Shown: positions 55,548 through 62,539 of the stretch, one piece after another
How the letters are laid out: every line of letters begins with the position of its first letter
Position numbering within the stretch: position 1 is the first letter of the stretch
Position numbers and translations under genes: made by a program
Assembly (NCBI GenBank): GCA_012845835.1
Contig: JABAKD010000014.1
Coordinates: 2,525,984 to 2,589,983 of the forward strand
Direction of reading: 5' to 3'
DNA from: Undaria pinnatifida
Lineage: Eukaryota; Sar; Phaeophyceae; Laminariales; Alariaceae
DNA: 64,000 bases
Notes under the pieces: model-generated
Told to the model about the DNA's origin: nothing
Database searches by the model: none
Seen by the model: only the letters and a program-made list of their open reading frames with translations

Positions 55548-58500
55548 CGGTATTTCGATTTTTTTCTTTTTTTTTTCGATAAGCATATGCTACGATAGAG
55601 GTTACCCTTTTTGGTTGAAACATTTTCTGAATGACGCGTCTCCTAGAGATCAAATCGTCGTCCGAATTTCGTTAATTTTTTTTCATTTTTCTGTGTACCT
55701 AGGTCATGGGATTTTTTTTTTTTTCTAATTTTTTGATCGGGTAGCACTTCCCCCCCCCAAAAAAAAACAACAGTTTTTTGGGGGAGTTTAGAGCTTTAGT
55801 GAGGACCTTCCGAAACAAATGGTGCCCCGTGACCGAATAATGCGTCGATACTTGGTGCACTCCCTCAAATCGCCCTTTTTTGGGTGGTCGGGTCAGCTTC
55901 AGCATGAAGCAGGTGGGATGGAGGGGGGAGCAGCGGGGGGGGGGCAGGGGTCGGTTTGTTCCCCCCCCCCCCCCCCGTTTTCCTTCCTTTTTTTTCCGTT
56001 CTTGTTCTGATTTTCCATACTTTTGTTCCTTGTCTTGTGCGATTTGTCCCCCCCCCCCCCCAGTTTTCCTTCCTTTCTTTTCTGTTCTTGTTTCTGATTT
56101 CCCATACTTTCGTTCCTTTCTTGTGCGAAAAGAGAGACAGAAGACAATCCCGACCATGAAATACCGGTCGAGTCACTTCACGCTCTTAATGGGCCAGCGA
56201 AGTCCTCGGTTACCCGTGAGAGAAGAAATGCGCTACAAGGGCGGAAAAGATGACGCTACTCGTACAGTTGTAGCCTTTTTTTTATTTTATTCCCCTAATG
56301 TTTTCGTTTCATTTCGATTTTGCTATCCTTTTTTTTTTCATTTTTCCCTCGCCCCCATTGTGTTTTTGGTTTGTTTTCTTCCTCTTAATTTCTAATTTTT
56401 CATACTTTTGGTTCTTCCTTTTTTTTTTTCGTGTTCGTGCGAAAACAGAAAATGGTCCCCACTGTGAAAGACCCGTCGAGCGACTTCGCGCTCTGTGCAC
56501 GGAACGGGTCGGCCACCCTCCGACACCAACGAGAGAAGCGTGAGAAGGGCAAGATGCGCCAGCGATTCTGGGAGCTGGGGGGAAGCCGCATGGGCAAGGC
56601 GATGGGGGTCGCCGATGAGAAGGAAGGAGGTGGTGACGAGGAGGAAGGGGAAGGGGACGGCAAGGAAGAGGTAAGAGGAGAAAGGCGTTGGCCTTCTTTT
56701 TTTTTTTTCTTCGGCTGCAAAATCTATTTTTTTTTTTTCGAGTTTCAAGTGGTTTGTCCCTCAGAAACGAGCTTCTTTTTTTTTCATCATCACTTTTTAC
56801 TTTCCGGCTCAACTCGTAAGTATGAGGTTTTACCCTCTCAGCGACGTTCTGGACAAGATGTAGTCACGGGTGTCTTGCCTTCTTCTCCCCGCTATGAGGT
56901 AAGGTGTAACAGGTTGGCTCAGTTTGCTGTTTTTGGTGCTTTTGTTGCGAAGGGGGTTTTCTTTTGAGTGGAAGGGTCGGCGGGGTGGGGGACGGAGGGG
57001 AGCGAACGGGAACGCAAGGAAGAGGTGAGAGGCACTTAGACTAGCCCTTTAAAAACTGCATCCCTTTGGGAGGGGGCAAAGTGCGGTAGTAACATGGTGT
57101 AAGGAAGAGGCGTTTTGCATGGGCGAGGCGGTAGGGGTGGACCGATAAGAAAAAAGGGAGGGGGGGAGGGGACGGCAAGGAAAAGGTAATGGACGAAAAG
57201 GGCTTTTGGGGATGTGTTGAGGCGTTTTTGTGTTGGAAAAGGCGTCCGTTTTGAGTACAAAGGAGGCGGGGGGGGGGCAGGGGACGGTAAGAAAGGGAAA
57301 ATAGAGACGCTTTGAATATAACCCTTCAAGAACTGCATTCCTCTTTCATGGGAGAAAACTACTTGGAATTAGACGGAGATACTGGTTGCAGTTGGTAAGT
57401 GGTTGGCTCCGGTGCTTATATGACGCTTTTTTCAAGGCGTTTGTGTTGGAACGGGTGTCGGTTCTGAGTACAGGGGAGGCGGTGTCCATTGGGGGGGGCA
57501 GGGGAAGGTAAGAGATTATAGGCACTTCGATTATAACCCTTTAAGAACTGCATCCTTTCTTAGGGAAGCAAACTGCTTGGAATTTTTTTCGCGGTGGTGA
57601 AAGGTTGGTGCAGATGCTCGTGTGGCGTCTGTCAAAGCGTTTTTGTCGAAAAAGGAACTCGTTTTTGAGTGGGAAGGAGGCGGTGTCGATGAGTGGGGAC
57701 AGGGGACGGCAAGGAAGAGGTGAGAGAGGTACTTCGATTACCACTTTAAGAACTGCATCCTCTTTTCCTCTCTTTTCTTGTAGTACTACGGGAGACAAAT
57801 ACCACCATAGTTCTGAGCATGTTGTTCCCCAAACACATGGATGCAGTGTGTCGTTGCACAGGGGCGAATTGTGTTGGAACGGGAGTTCGTTTTGAGTAGA
57901 AAATAGGCGGTGTTTTATGGGGGGGGCGGGGGGGCGGGGGGCGGCAAGCACGAGGTGGGCGGCGAAAGGTCTCAACGGATTTGTGCTCTGATTCTCTTTT
58001 TGGTGCTTGTTTCGGTGGTTGCGTGTTGAAAACGGAGTTCGTTTTGAGTGGAAGGGATGCGGTGTCTATGCAGTTGGGCGAGGGAGGGGGGGGGGGGGGG
58101 GAGGGCAGGGGATGGCAAGGAAGGGATGAGAGGTACTTGAGGAGGAGGACGGGTTCCTTTCGGAATCTCTTGACCCGTTTTGTTTCTGGAAGTCACAGAG
58201 GAAAAATGAAACAAGTAAGTGTTTGCTGTGATGATTGCGGCAGCATTTGGCCACACGAAGCATCCCGGACTCTCTGCTAGGGTAGGGTAGGGTGTGCTTC
58301 AGGAGTGGATCATGGGGTGGTACATAGGAGTATACTTGTGCTGATGCACGCTGTTCACTGTAGGAAGGGATTATGAGACCGCACCTCTGTTTCTTTTTTC
58401 TAGTTTTTTTAAAGTTCGCTATGCTTTTTATCGATTCCGAAGGGTCAATTTGGTGTCATGAAGCGTGTGCTACGATACGGGTGGCGATATTCGGTTGGAA

Positions 58501-61500
58501 CGGGTTCCTGGAAGACGGGGCTCCTTCGCCCGAGCCCGTCGCGGTGTTAAAATGTTGGCTATTCCTGGAGTGGTTTACGTATTGTTAGTACCGCATTTAT
58601 TGTCGTTGATAACGTTTTGCCACTGTACGCATTTTTAAGATATTGCTGTTAACACTGACGAAACATCACAACTTAGTACCTCGGGATGAAGTACGTGTAG
58701 CAGCTAACATCGTTACAACTTGCCGTTGATGTTAATTCACCCTCGCACCATCTGTGGGATGAACGAGCGGCCGGTGTATCACGCAGCTTGCAAAATATGA
58801 GTATTGATTTTAAATTTATCGAAACTCACAGCCTAGTCTACGTGTTTAGAAGTTTTTTTTTTGTTTTTTTCAATATATATTTTTAATTGCAATACCTAGG
58901 CCATCGGGTTGCGGCTTTATTTTTTTTTGGTCGAAATCGTGTCTTAGGGTGAAAGTTAGGGTTAGGGTTAGAGATAGAGGGGTATAAAGCTCCCTCCTTA
59001 AGCGAGGAAAGAGTCCCAGGAAAAACAAGGCCCACCTCTCTTGCCGTGGCGTGTCTGATGGCAAAAAGTACAGCCCAAAGCAATAAAAACGACAACACGT
59101 ACATGTCCATGTCTAATTTTTTCTTGAAACAATGACAGCGACAACACGTGAACATTCTCAGCGACAACACATGAACACCTGTATGTCCAATTTCATGAAT
59201 GTTTTGCGCCGGAAAGGGCGTGTGGCGTGCGGTCTCAACCGCCTTAGAGCTATAATAACTGCACCCAAGTTTTTTCAGGACAAATTACTTGGACTTTGCT
59301 TGGACTCGAGTTTCTTCTTTAATGCAAGTAGTTTTTGGGACAAATTACTCAGGCATAGTGTGCGTGTTTTTCCAGTAGTAGGAGGGCTCAAAAGGGCCCA
59401 TATACCGCTGTCGCGCCTTTATCCTCATCCGGTTGGGATTTTGGCATTTCCGTCGGTAAATGTAACGGTTACATCAGGGCGAGGAGGACATGGACTACAA
59501 GAAGGCGGCGGGATTCCAGCAGCACATGAAGAAGACCGAGGCTATGTCGCACTTCAGCAAATCCAAGACCATGCTGGAGCAGAGAGAGTTCCTGCCCATC
59601 TTCCAGGTTAAGGATGACCTTCTCCGAGTCATCCGTGACAACCAGGTAAGACCGACGGAAGTGCCATTATTTTGATGTGACCGACCGTTAGTATGCTACC
59701 AGGTGTACTATTACTAGCCCGTCGGGACTTCGGCAGCGTCGAAAAAAATGTGATAGGATCTTCTCCGAGTCGTTCGTGACGATCAGGTGTGACCGACGGA
59801 ACTGCCACTATTTTTGATGATACCGACCGTTATTTTGTGATACCTTTAATCCCACGGGGAGTTCAACTGGAAAAGCGACGAAAATAAATGACGGGATCTT
59901 CTCCGAGTCATCCGTGGCAATCAGGTCGGCCCGACGGAAATGCCATTATTTTGTAGCCTTACCGACCGTCTGCAGTCGCCCGGTTGTGTCATGATCCCAA
60001 GCCGATTCACTACAAGGCGACACAGAAGATACTCGAGTATTTGAATGCCACGTCGGATTTAGTCTTGACTTTCAGGAGGGATAGTGACTTTGAGTCGGTG
60101 CAGATGGAATTTGATTTAGAGACGTACGTAGACGCGGACTACGCCCACAAGGCAGAGGACAGGCGTTCCGTTTCTGGTGTAGCTGTTTGCTGCGGTATAT
60201 ATGTGAATCTATAGTAAAATAGTACGACCGACGATTGCTTGTTGTTCGGCCGGCGGGGATTGGTTGTCTTGGAACAGTCAGACCGACCGTTACCGCCATA
60301 ACATTGTAAGTATTCCTGCGGGGAAGTTGGTACATTATAGAACCAAGTATGGTTAGTAAACATACATGAATACGTCGCATATACGTTTGACGGGGAACGT
60401 CTCCATCTCAGTACTTTGGACGCTATCCCGGACCCCTCCTTCCCCCGTTCATGTGTCCCCTCAACCCTGCCATACAATGCTCCTCTTTGCTTGACGAGAC
60501 CCGCCACTCTCCCGACCCTTAGGACCCCCACCGCTCCCCCCATTCCTTCGTTCCGTACACCCGGTCAAACAAGTCTCGTGATCTGACGGGGCCCCCATGT
60601 CGGCCCTTGGGATGCTAACCCGGAGCCCCCCCCCCCCCCCCCCCCCCCGCGACGTTCTCTCTGCCGCCTTAGCCCTGTCAAGCAATGCTCCTCTTGGTTT
60701 CAACGAGAGCTGTCATCCTCCCGACAATCAGGACGCTGATTTCATCACCCCATTTTTTCGCCCCCTCCACCCGGTCGAACAAGGTTCTTGGTTTGGCGGG
60801 AACCCCCCCCCCGCCTTTTCCAAACCTTCGGACTCTGTATCCCGAGGCACACGTCGCCCCTCGCGGGGCGCCTCCTCCATTCCCTCCTCAACCTTTTCTA
60901 ACACACCTCCTCTTTGTTTTGTGAAAAACGCCTCCCTCCCCTTTTAGAAACACCGCAAATAATATGCCACAATAACTCCAAGTCAATTGTACCTGGAAAC
61001 GTTTGGTGCTGTTCTGAAAGGGTTAAGACGCTTAATCCGGACCCCCCCCCCTCCCGCCTCCGCCTCCGCCTCGGCCTCCGCTTTCTTGCTTCCTGTAGGT
61101 GGTCATCATTGTGGGGGAAACGGGGTCGGGAAAGACAACGCAGATGACACAGTACCTGCATGAAGGGGGTTTCACGCAGTAAGTTGGCGTTTTTTTGCTT
61201 GTTTCGAGTGTCCAGGCCTTGCCGTATGCCTCGTTTGGGGGAAGGGGGGGCCACGATTAGGGTGGCCGTGACGATAGTGGTGAATGAGGATGACGCAGTG
61301 CCTACAAGAAGGAGGTTTCACATCGTTTGTTGGCGTTTTTGGCGTGTTTGATTGTCGAGGCCTCGCCGGGTGCCGGAGGAAAGGTGGGCGGGTGGGGGGG
61401 CAGTGATGCAGGTGGTAGTGGTGATGGTGACGGAGTAGTTGTTGCTGGTAGTGATGTTGGTGGTGGTGTTGCTGATGGTGGTGTTGCTGCGGTTGTTGTT

Positions 61501-62408
61501 GCTGTGGCTGTGGTTGATGGTGGTGCTGATGCTGTTGTTGCTGTAGCTAATGCTGTGGCTGGTGCTATTGTTGTGGCGGGTGCTGCTGCTGTTGTGCTCC
61601 TGTGGTTGTTGTTGCTGCTGCTGCTGCTATTGCCGTGACTGTTGTTGTTGCCTTGCTTGGTGATGTCGCTATTGCTGCTGTAGCTGGTGATATTGTCGTG
61701 ACTCACGAGGTGGCTGCTGCTGCTGTTGCTGTTGCTGTTGTTGCTGTTGCTGCTGTTGCTGTTGCCGTAGTTGATGCGGTTGCTGTCGCCGCTGTGGCTT
61801 ATGTCGCTACTGCTGTTGATGTTGTTGCTTTTGCTGATGCTGTTGTTGCTGTGGTTAATGATTTTAGTGCTGTGACTGATGTTGCTATGATTGATGCTGT
61901 TCCTTCTGCGGCTGCTGCTGCTGTGTGTTTGCGTTGTTCACATTAGCGTCATTTCCACCCGTCGACATCCATGCAGCACGCCCAGTGTCGGTGCCGATTC
62001 GTCATCCCAAGGAGAGACAAATCCTGTGGGTCACAAAGTAGGAGGCAGAGATATACATCGCAAATACAGCTGTAACGAGAGTTTACCGTTCAATGCCAAG
62101 CGTACGGAATCATGAAAGCGGAGCGTACGAAAAGCCAACGAAAAGACAATTCGCAGGAGAGAAATATATATATATATATGAATGCCAGCAAACAAGGTAA
62201 CTCGCAGGGCGCGAAAATGTAAATAATGGCTGCTGCTGATGTTACTGCTGTTATGCTCTTGCGTACGCGCGTGCTGTCTCCTCCATGCGCGTCCCAATTG
62301 CTCCGCGATAGATTTGGGAAGGTCGGGTGCACGCAGCCCCGTCGTGTAGCCGCCATGTCAGTGGCAAAACGCGTCAGCGAGGAGATGGGCGTCGGCCTCG
62401 GGGATGAG
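44064..62408 (+). CDS. DHX38: PRP16 / DHX38, DEAH-box pre-mRNA splicing helicase (5' and middle part)
   Basis: Prp16 is the ATPase that remodels the spliceosome after the first catalytic step. The gene is recognised from order and sequence of exon segments against animal DHX38: [27 protein letters not shown], an Arg/Ser-rich region, two GWDRPSP(S/T)P repeats, [62 protein letters not shown] and [15 protein letters not shown]. Eleven exons join with consistent phases and GT/AG borders, giving about 990 codons. The next expected residues (VGYAIRFED) and the DEAH, SAT and C-terminal motifs are not in the window, so the gene continues beyond the right edge. The N-terminal part is several hundred residues longer than in animals. 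Introns are 0.37-3.7 kb. Confidence 0.93.
44613..46085. repeat. CAG/CTG-rich degenerate repeats in intron 1
   Basis: About 1.4 kb of interrupted CAG, CTG and GCA triplets arranged in loose units with GTCGGGGGTGCTTGGGCTGG (twice near 44.68-44.75 kb) and GTGCTGTAC. Frames in several phases give poly-Ser, poly-Gln, poly-Ala or poly-Leu and are by-products. A relatively plain stretch lies at 45.2-45.7 kb. Confidence 0.75.
46086..48335 (+). repeat. Element X copy, split by a hAT-like insertion
   Basis: After a C-run, 46.11-46.36 kb and 48.02-48.33 kb together match the continuous copy at 62.62-63.19 kb: GGGGTTGGCGTTGG, TAGACAACCAGGGTACCG, CTCCGCACAAGGGGAATGA, CCCATTGCTGTCTCTGGAGT, GGCCATGCAC. Class and coding status are unknown. 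Its 3' end comes within 20 bp of PRP16 exon 2. Confidence 0.8.
46363..48018. mobile_element. 1.66-kb non-autonomous hAT-like element
   Basis: Flanked by an exact 8-bp duplication TTACATAG (46,355-46,362 and 48,019-48,026). The empty form (TTACACAG) is present once in the intact element X at 62,873-62,880. Ends are imperfect inverted repeats (CACACCCTGGGCAATAG against the complement of CTATTGTCGGGGGGGT, about 12 of 16 matching). The interior is packed with AGGTATCGAT, CCTATTG and CAATAGGCTATTG motifs in both orientations. An 8-bp duplication is typical of hAT elements. No transposase is encoded. Confidence 0.8.
48355..48680 (+). CDS. DHX38: PRP16 exon 2
   Basis: Starts after CCCTACCAG with [18 protein letters not shown], the conserved Prp16 segment APxPR..LLGLD. 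It continues through a Gln/Glu/Ala stretch into a Gly-rich, disordered part. The donor is GTGTGT after AAGAAGGAGCCGAG, leaving phase 2, which the next exon completes. It follows exon 1 in phase 0. Confidence 0.85.
48767..49795 (-). mobile_element. 5'-truncated LINE, C-terminal reverse-transcriptase region
   Basis: On the minus strand, fragments in more than one frame read [20 protein letters not shown], then [20 protein letters not shown], then a Cys/His zinc knuckle (CLCG ... HIVGEC), and finally [19 protein letters not shown] up to a stop at about 48,767. This is the thumb and C-terminal part of a non-LTR retrotransposon polymerase. It is truncated at the 5' side near 49.80 kb and shifted in frame at least twice, so it is dead. 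It lies antisense in PRP16 intron 2. Confidence 0.8.
49970..50548 (+). CDS. DHX38: PRP16 exon 3 (RS domain)
   Basis: Begins after a C-run and ACTACAG, one base completing the codon from exon 2. [20 protein letters not shown] follows; TPSHPGGV is a hallmark of Prp16 N-termini. Then come a Glu/Lys/Arg stretch, a short poly-Thr run, and a long Arg/Asp then Arg/Ser domain ([20 protein letters not shown]). Ends ERWEDAVTP with donor GTGAGA in phase 2. RS domains mediate contacts within the spliceosome and nuclear localisation. Confidence 0.9.
50640..50915 (+). repeat. CTCAAA hexamer repeat in intron 3
   Basis: Irregular tandem CTCAAA/CTCAAG/CTCAAC units fill almost the whole short intron. A CGCAACGCTCGGACGATAAT block occurs twice within. 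Confidence 0.8.
50922..51407 (+). CDS. DHX38: PRP16 exon 4
   Basis: Starts after CAAAACAG in the phase needed by exon 3. It carries Ser/Asn/Arg-rich runs encoded by AGC codons, then [43 protein letters not shown] and two GWDRPSP(S/T)P repeats. Human DHX38 has matching W-E-x-PSPTPS and TPLPTPS segments in the same order. Donor GTGAGG, phase 2. The end of this exon is copied twice downstream. Confidence 0.85.
51451..51665. mobile_element. MITE family E, copy 2
   Basis: 215 bp with inverted ends AAGGCTTTCCACGGGTC and GACCCGTGAAAGCCTT. The interior repeats CGGGTCGGGTCAGGAGGTG. Located 45 bp after the exon 4 donor. Confidence 0.8.
51762..51838 (+). repeat. Decayed copy 1 of the exon 4 tail plus donor
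   Basis: ATAGGCCTAGTCGTACCCCG ... GGCCAGGTGGGGCTA ... CAGATCGGA aligns with 51,362-51,438 (end of exon 4 and start of intron 4) with scattered changes; the offset is about 400 bp. Confidence 0.8.
52001..52060 (+). repeat. Decayed copy 2 of the exon 4 tail
   Basis: GCCTGCTACTACCCCGTCAA, TCGAGGGAGCCCAG, then CTAGGCTAG: a third, more divergent version of the exon 4 end. Confidence 0.65.
52080..52320. other. C-runs in intron 4
   Basis: Two C-runs of more than 15 bases near 52.10 and 52.16 kb within short frames. No exon. Confidence 0.5.
52325..52700 (+). repeat. GATCT dispersed repeat, copy 3, duplicated
   Basis: Two successive versions of GTTGCCGG.TGGGAGC, GTATGATCTG, ATTGGAT.TG..CTGTTCA and GATATAGGATC-type blocks, matching those near 29.3 and 41.3 kb. 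Confidence 0.6.
52860..52923 (+). CDS. DHX38: PRP16 exon 5
   Basis: A small exon after TCGACTGTGCAG. Its first base completes the codon left by exon 4 (Arg), followed by [21 protein letters not shown] and donor GTACGT, phase 0. Gly/Arg content suits the position just before the conserved EEERQQWE-like segment, but the sequence itself is not conserved, so the call rests on splice sites and phase. Confidence 0.65.
53012..53160. other. G-rich stretch of intron 5
   Basis: Long G-runs, including about 20 G near 53.12-53.14 kb. No coding. Confidence 0.6.
53320..54005 (+). repeat. Foldback repeat, copy 3
   Basis: Three successive partial leader blocks (GATAAACTG, CAGATTTAT.CCC, TTATAG.TT.C.CGCACA) then the full arm GGGGAGTCGCCGATCTATAT ... 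CGCGATCGGAGTATCACACA ... CTCACAGCTGGAGTG. It ends about 90 bp before the copied exon 6. Confidence 0.7.
54094..54200 (+). pseudogene. Decayed upstream copy of PRP16 exon 6
   Basis: After ATTTTTCAG the sequence aligns with the first part of exon 6, 54,371 onward, with few changes, and encodes the same [20 protein letters not shown] stretch. The conserved Trp codon of QDW is TAG here (54,100-54,102). The copy loses similarity after about 95 bp and has no matching donor. If spliced in, it would truncate the protein, so it is a dead duplicate exon or a poison exon. Confidence 0.85.
54371..54546 (+). CDS. DHX38: PRP16 exon 6
   Basis: Begins after TTTTTTCAG in phase 0: [20 protein letters not shown], then a Gly-rich DDGGG turn and [20 protein letters not shown]. 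The Trp-Glu, acidic and NP.. pattern matches the segment QQWEDDQRQADRDWY...FHNPLA of animal DHX38. Donor GTAAGC, phase 2. Confidence 0.92.
54575..54880 (+). repeat. GGTAT microsatellite in intron 6
   Basis: About 300 bp of TATGG/GGTAT pentamers with some variants. Frames give Met/Trp/Tyr/Gly periodic peptides, not genes. Confidence 0.9.
55001..55223 (+). CDS. DHX38: PRP16 exon 7
   Basis: One base completes Arg from exon 6. Then [38 protein letters not shown], and [20 protein letters not shown]. Human DHX38 reads ERWETNRMLTSGVV and VHLMVHNLVPPFLDGRIVF at this place. The exon ends with two Gln codons before GTGGGG, phase 0. Its tail is copied twice in intron 7. Confidence 0.95.
55364..55411 (+). 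repeat. Decayed copy 1 of the exon 7 tail
   Basis: GTACACTCCCTCAAATCGCC and CTTTTTGGATGGTCATGAAG match the [10 protein letters not shown] coding stretch, then AGTTGGGAGATGGGG resembles the donor region. About 20 bp of the exon end is missing. Confidence 0.85.
55512..55546 (+). repeat. Run of about 35 G
   Basis: The longest homopolymer in the window, inside intron 7 between two exon-tail copies. Length may be affected by sequencing or assembly. Confidence 0.85.
55589..55851 (+). mobile_element. MITE family A copy in intron 7
   Basis: Starts TGCTACGATAGAGGTTACCC. The interior follows the family (GTGTACCTAGGTCATGGGAT) while the right end is decayed. It separates the second and third copies of the exon 7 tail and so is younger than that duplication. 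Confidence 0.65.
55852..55918 (+). repeat. Decayed copy 2 of the exon 7 tail plus donor
   Basis: GTGCACTCCCTCAAATCGCC, GGTGGTCGGGTCAGCTTCAG, CATGAAGCAG then GTGGGA: nearly the whole exon 7 end with a donor-like GT in the right place. Confidence 0.9.
55970..56280 (+). pseudogene. Copied acceptor regions and a decayed copy of exon 8
   Basis: Three C/T-rich tracts with TTTTCCATACTTTTGTTCCT-like ends occur at 55.98-56.03, 56.06-56.13 and, before the true exon, 56.38-56.45 kb. After the second one and GAGACAG, 56,141 onward reads [16 protein letters not shown] against [16 protein letters not shown] of exon 8. Similarity fades after about 100 bp, so this is an old tandem duplicate of the exon start with its acceptor. 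Confidence 0.8.
56449..56670 (+). CDS. DHX38: PRP16 exon 8
   Basis: 74 codons after [61 protein letters not shown], then a Gly/Glu/Asp-rich tail. Human DHX38: [42 protein letters not shown]. Donor GTAAGA, phase 0. The exon end GGGGACGGCAAGGAAGAG recurs in intron 8. Confidence 0.95.
56985..58140 (+). repeat. Intron 8 array with copies of the exon 8 end and donor
   Basis: The motif GGGGACGGCAAGGAAGAGGT, which is the end of exon 8 plus its GT, recurs near 57.01, 57.17, 57.71 and 58.11 kb with one to four changes, and more weakly near 57.28, 57.49 and 57.94 kb. Between the copies lie shared blocks CTTTAAGAACTGCATCC, TTGGAAT and GTGTTGGAA.GG..TTCGTTTTGAG. Unit length is about 150-220 bp. Some interior blocks are also found in dispersed repeats elsewhere, so the array is composite. 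Confidence 0.65.
58141..59477. other. Rest of intron 8
   Basis: Contains AGGGT repeats near 58.28 kb, decayed MITE family A pieces at 58.47-58.56 and 58.86-59.06 kb, a short GTTAGGGTTAGGGTTAG patch near 58.96 kb and a direct repeat of CAGCGACAACAC near 59.15 kb. No exon recognised. Confidence 0.5.
59478..59645 (+). CDS. DHX38: PRP16 exon 9
   Basis: 56 codons after [62 protein letters not shown]. Human DHX38 reads VDYRTEQKFADHMKRK, FAKKKSILEQRQYLPIFAV, LLTIIRDNS here. This is the segment just before the helicase P-loop. Donor GTAAGA, phase 0. Confidence 0.96.
59755..59835 (+). repeat. Decayed copy 1 of the exon 9 tail plus intron start
   Basis: GATCTTCTCCGAGTCGTTCG, CAGGTGTGACCGACGGAAC and GCCACTATTTTTGATG match the exon 9 end and the first 45 bp of intron 9. 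Confidence 0.9.
59888..59975 (+). repeat. Decayed copy 2 of the exon 9 tail plus intron start
   Basis: GATCTTCTCCGAGTCATCCG, CAATCAGGTCGGCCCGACGG, GCCATTATTTTGTAG and ACCGACCGT. The spacing between the three versions is about 135 bp. Confidence 0.9.
59984..60214 (+). mobile_element. Ty1/copia polyprotein fragment (fossil)
   Basis: A short stretch resembles the end of the reverse transcriptase and start of RNase H of Ty1/copia elements: [17 protein letters not shown], then a [18 protein letters not shown] motif, the family's Y-x-DAD-W/Y ... DRRS-SG signature. No LTRs are nearby. It is a small relic lying directly after the exon 9 tail copies. Confidence 0.8.
60430..60935 (+). repeat. Tandem duplication of a roughly 210-bp unit in intron 9
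   Basis: Blocks CA.GCAATGCTCCTCTT, CTCCCGAC, CCATT..TTCG and CACCCGGTC.AACAAG occur in the same order from 60.47 and from 60.69 kb, with a third partial unit near 60.88 kb. A run of about 24 C lies between the first two. Confidence 0.75.
61099..61178 (+). CDS. DHX38: PRP16 exon 10 (Walker A)
   Basis: After [29 protein letters not shown] then [14 protein letters not shown] is helicase motif I, which binds ATP phosphates. Human DHX38 has [26 protein letters not shown]. Donor GTAAGT, phase 2; the remaining base comes from exon 11. Confidence 0.97.
61288..61385 (+). repeat. Decayed copy of the exon 10 tail plus intron start
   Basis: ATGACGCAGTGCCTACAAGA, GGAGGTTTCAC, TTGTTGGCGTTTTTG, TGTCGAGGCCTCGCC and GTGCC align with 61,138-61,236 at an offset of 150 bp. 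The GT of the donor is not kept. Confidence 0.8.
61395..61935 (+). repeat. TGCTGT/GGTGATG repeats in intron 10
   Basis: About 540 bp of interrupted GTTGTTGCTG and GGTGGTG units. Frames give poly-Val/Ala or poly-Ala/Thr on the two strands and are by-products. Confidence 0.85.
62312..62408 (+). CDS. DHX38: PRP16 exon 11 (motif Ia)
   Basis: Starts after GCGATAG. The first base completes Gln, then [20 protein letters not shown] and [12 protein letters not shown] before GTAAGG, phase 0. [19 protein letters not shown] is the motif Ia region shared by DEAH splicing helicases. The next exon should begin near VGYAIRFED and is not in the window. Confidence 0.96.
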
Positions 62409-62539
62409 GTAAGGCCACCCCCCACCCCCCCCCGCCTTCCATTCACATTTTTCTTTCCTGTGGGGGGAGATAAGATCGCCCCCAACCTTCTCCGTCCCGA
62501 CATTGTAGGGATACCCCGTAACACTGAGGCTATGCATGA

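Noticed and set aside
58955-58975. Interstitial telomere repeat
   Set aside because: Only two to three TTAGGG units inside a decayed MITE; too short to mean a telomere or fusion.
61327-61946. Ala/Val-rich frames near exon 10
   Set aside because: They follow the TGCTGT/GGTGATG repeats and lie between two PRP16 exons with good splice sites.
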